From: Chloroflexi bacterium UBA4733
Lineage (GTDB): Bacteria; Chloroflexota; UBA4733
DNA length: 8,033 nt
Assembly (NCBI GenBank): GCA_002404055.1
Contig: DHIZ01000110.1
Span: 1-8,033 of the forward strand
Reading direction: 5' to 3'
The position numbers and the translations under genes are program-made. Below the pieces are notes generated by a model. The model ran no database searches. It saw only the letters and a list, made by a program, of their open reading frames with translations, and was not told the DNA's origin. Positions 7,531 through 8,033 of the stretch are shown here, piece by piece. Each line of letters starts with the position of its first letter. Position 1 is the first letter of the stretch.

Positions 7531-7967
7531 CGCCCCGCTCCAGGCCCCGCCACGAGGGCGTCGTAGTCCTGCAAGGGGCGCTGCTGTACTTCGACCGAGG
7601 CGAGTTGGACGGCAACCGGTCCCTTGTTCGGTCGGGCGTTGTCCTCGGCGCCGGCCAGACCTTCCCATTGGCCGGGGAGGGTGAAGCGTTGTCCCGGCTG
7701 CGTGGCGCGGGGATGGACGGCCAGCCGCTCCTCGCCCACCCACAGTTCCACCACCGTCGCGCCGGCAGCGACCATGACCGTCGTCCCCGCCAGCCGCCAG
7801 GAGACCCCGTAACTGCTGCCGTCCCACTGGACGTAGCCATCTCGACCCACCTTGCGGGGATCGCGCAAGAATGGGGTGAGCTTACCCGCGTCTGGTAGGG
7901 CCTGCAGGTGGTGGCGCTCAATCACCAAACGGTCGGCAGGGCGCTCGTGCGTCGTGCCGTGCTGGCG
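7527..7967 (-). CDS. istA: IS21-family transposase IstA, C-terminal fragment
   Basis: About 146 residues of the DDE transposase IstA survive, ending at a TGA (7529-7527) that overlaps the istB ATG. The visible part starts near HGTTHERPADRL, a segment found after the integrase core. It continues into the C-terminal beta-rich domain, seen as RKVGRDGYVQWDGSSYGV and then VELWVGEERLAVH, and ends QRPLQDYDAL. The helix-turn-helix and the DDE catalytic core are absent because the sequence beyond about 7967 becomes G/C homopolymer. The frame stays open to 8027 there, but translates only to Gly/Pro repeats without meaning. The loss is most likely a contig-end artefact rather than a biological truncation. 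Confidence 0.88.
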   Translation of the reverse strand, partial: RQHGTTHERPADRLVIERHHLQALPDAGKLTPFLRDPRKVGRDGYVQWDGSSYGVSWRLAGTTVMVAAGATVVELWVGEERLAVHPRATQPGQRFTLPGQWEGLAGAEDNARPNKGPVAVQLASVEVQQRPLQDYDALVAGPGAGR

Positions 7968-8033
7968 GGGGGGGGGGGGGGAGGGGCACCCCCCCCCCCC
8001 CCCCCCCGCCCCCCCCGCCCCACCCACCGGGGG
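7967..8033. other. G/C homopolymer low-complexity contig end, probable artefact
   Basis: A run of 15 G (7967-7981), a short AGGGGCA, then a run of 19 C (7989-8007) and further C-rich sequence replace what should be istA coding sequence. Long poly-G next to poly-C at a contig end is typical of no-signal poly-G reads being assembled. I see no biological feature here. Confidence 0.7.

Larger units (their letters stand above)
6540..7967 (-). mobile_element. IS21-family insertion sequence, partial (istB-side end to mid istA)
   Basis: The terminus reads TGTCAAGGCCGG from 6540, with the 5'-TGT typical of IS21 ends. It is followed by two related terminal repeats and then, on the minus strand, istB and the C-terminal part of istA. 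The native reading frame of the upstream gene ends exactly at 6539/6540, which fixes the insertion point. The istA-side end lies beyond the window, so the IS21 target duplication cannot be checked. The element is interrupted by a nested 121-bp MITE at 6561-6681. Confidence 0.85.

Noticed and set aside
6844..7566. A 240-aa plus-strand frame opposite istB
   Set aside because: istB on the minus strand has unambiguous Walker A and B motifs; this is its antisense shadow.
7531..7827. N-terminal extension of the istB frame
   Set aside because: It overlaps the istA C-terminal domain in another frame, while the ATG at 7530 has a Shine-Dalgarno, the ATGA overlap and a typical IstB start.

Overview
The window looks like one short contig from a high-GC bacterium, probably a metagenomic assembly, cut at both ends. 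The left edge starts inside a helicase gene. The right edge runs into long G and C homopolymers that look like sequencing or assembly artefact. Coding density, GTG/ATG starts and roughly 70% GC in the first two genes fit a free-living high-GC lineage. I cannot name a phylum from the sequence.

Region 1 (1-5674) holds two tightly coupled plus-strand genes 6 bp apart. The first is the C-terminal two-thirds or so of a SNF2-family helicase of the DrmD type. The second is a complete 1206-aa Eco57I-like N6-adenine methyltransferase of the DrmMI type. This pair in this order is the hallmark of class 1 DISARM, an anti-phage restriction-modification-like system. The core genes drmA, drmB and drmC are not in the window.

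Region 2 (5675-6540) is lower in GC. It carries the 5' part of a gene starting with a Mrr-like PD-(D/E)xK nuclease-type domain, followed by a region that, from my memory of family patterns, precedes NTPase domains in large STAND/Avs-like defence proteins. The reading frame is cut by a transposon end at 6540 before any NTPase domain appears.

Region 3 (6540 to the right edge) is an IS21-family element in the opposite orientation: its terminal repeats, a complete istB helper ATPase gene, and the C-terminal part of the istA transposase gene, with an ATGA overlap between the two. Nested inside its terminal repeat is a 121-bp non-coding element with perfect 24-bp inverted ends and an 8-bp target duplication, that is, a MITE. 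The order of events can be read directly: defence gene, then IS21 insertion, then MITE insertion into the IS end.

Overall this is a defence locus in decay or rearrangement: a class 1 DISARM front half, a second candidate defence gene placed where drmA might be expected, and two layers of mobile DNA.
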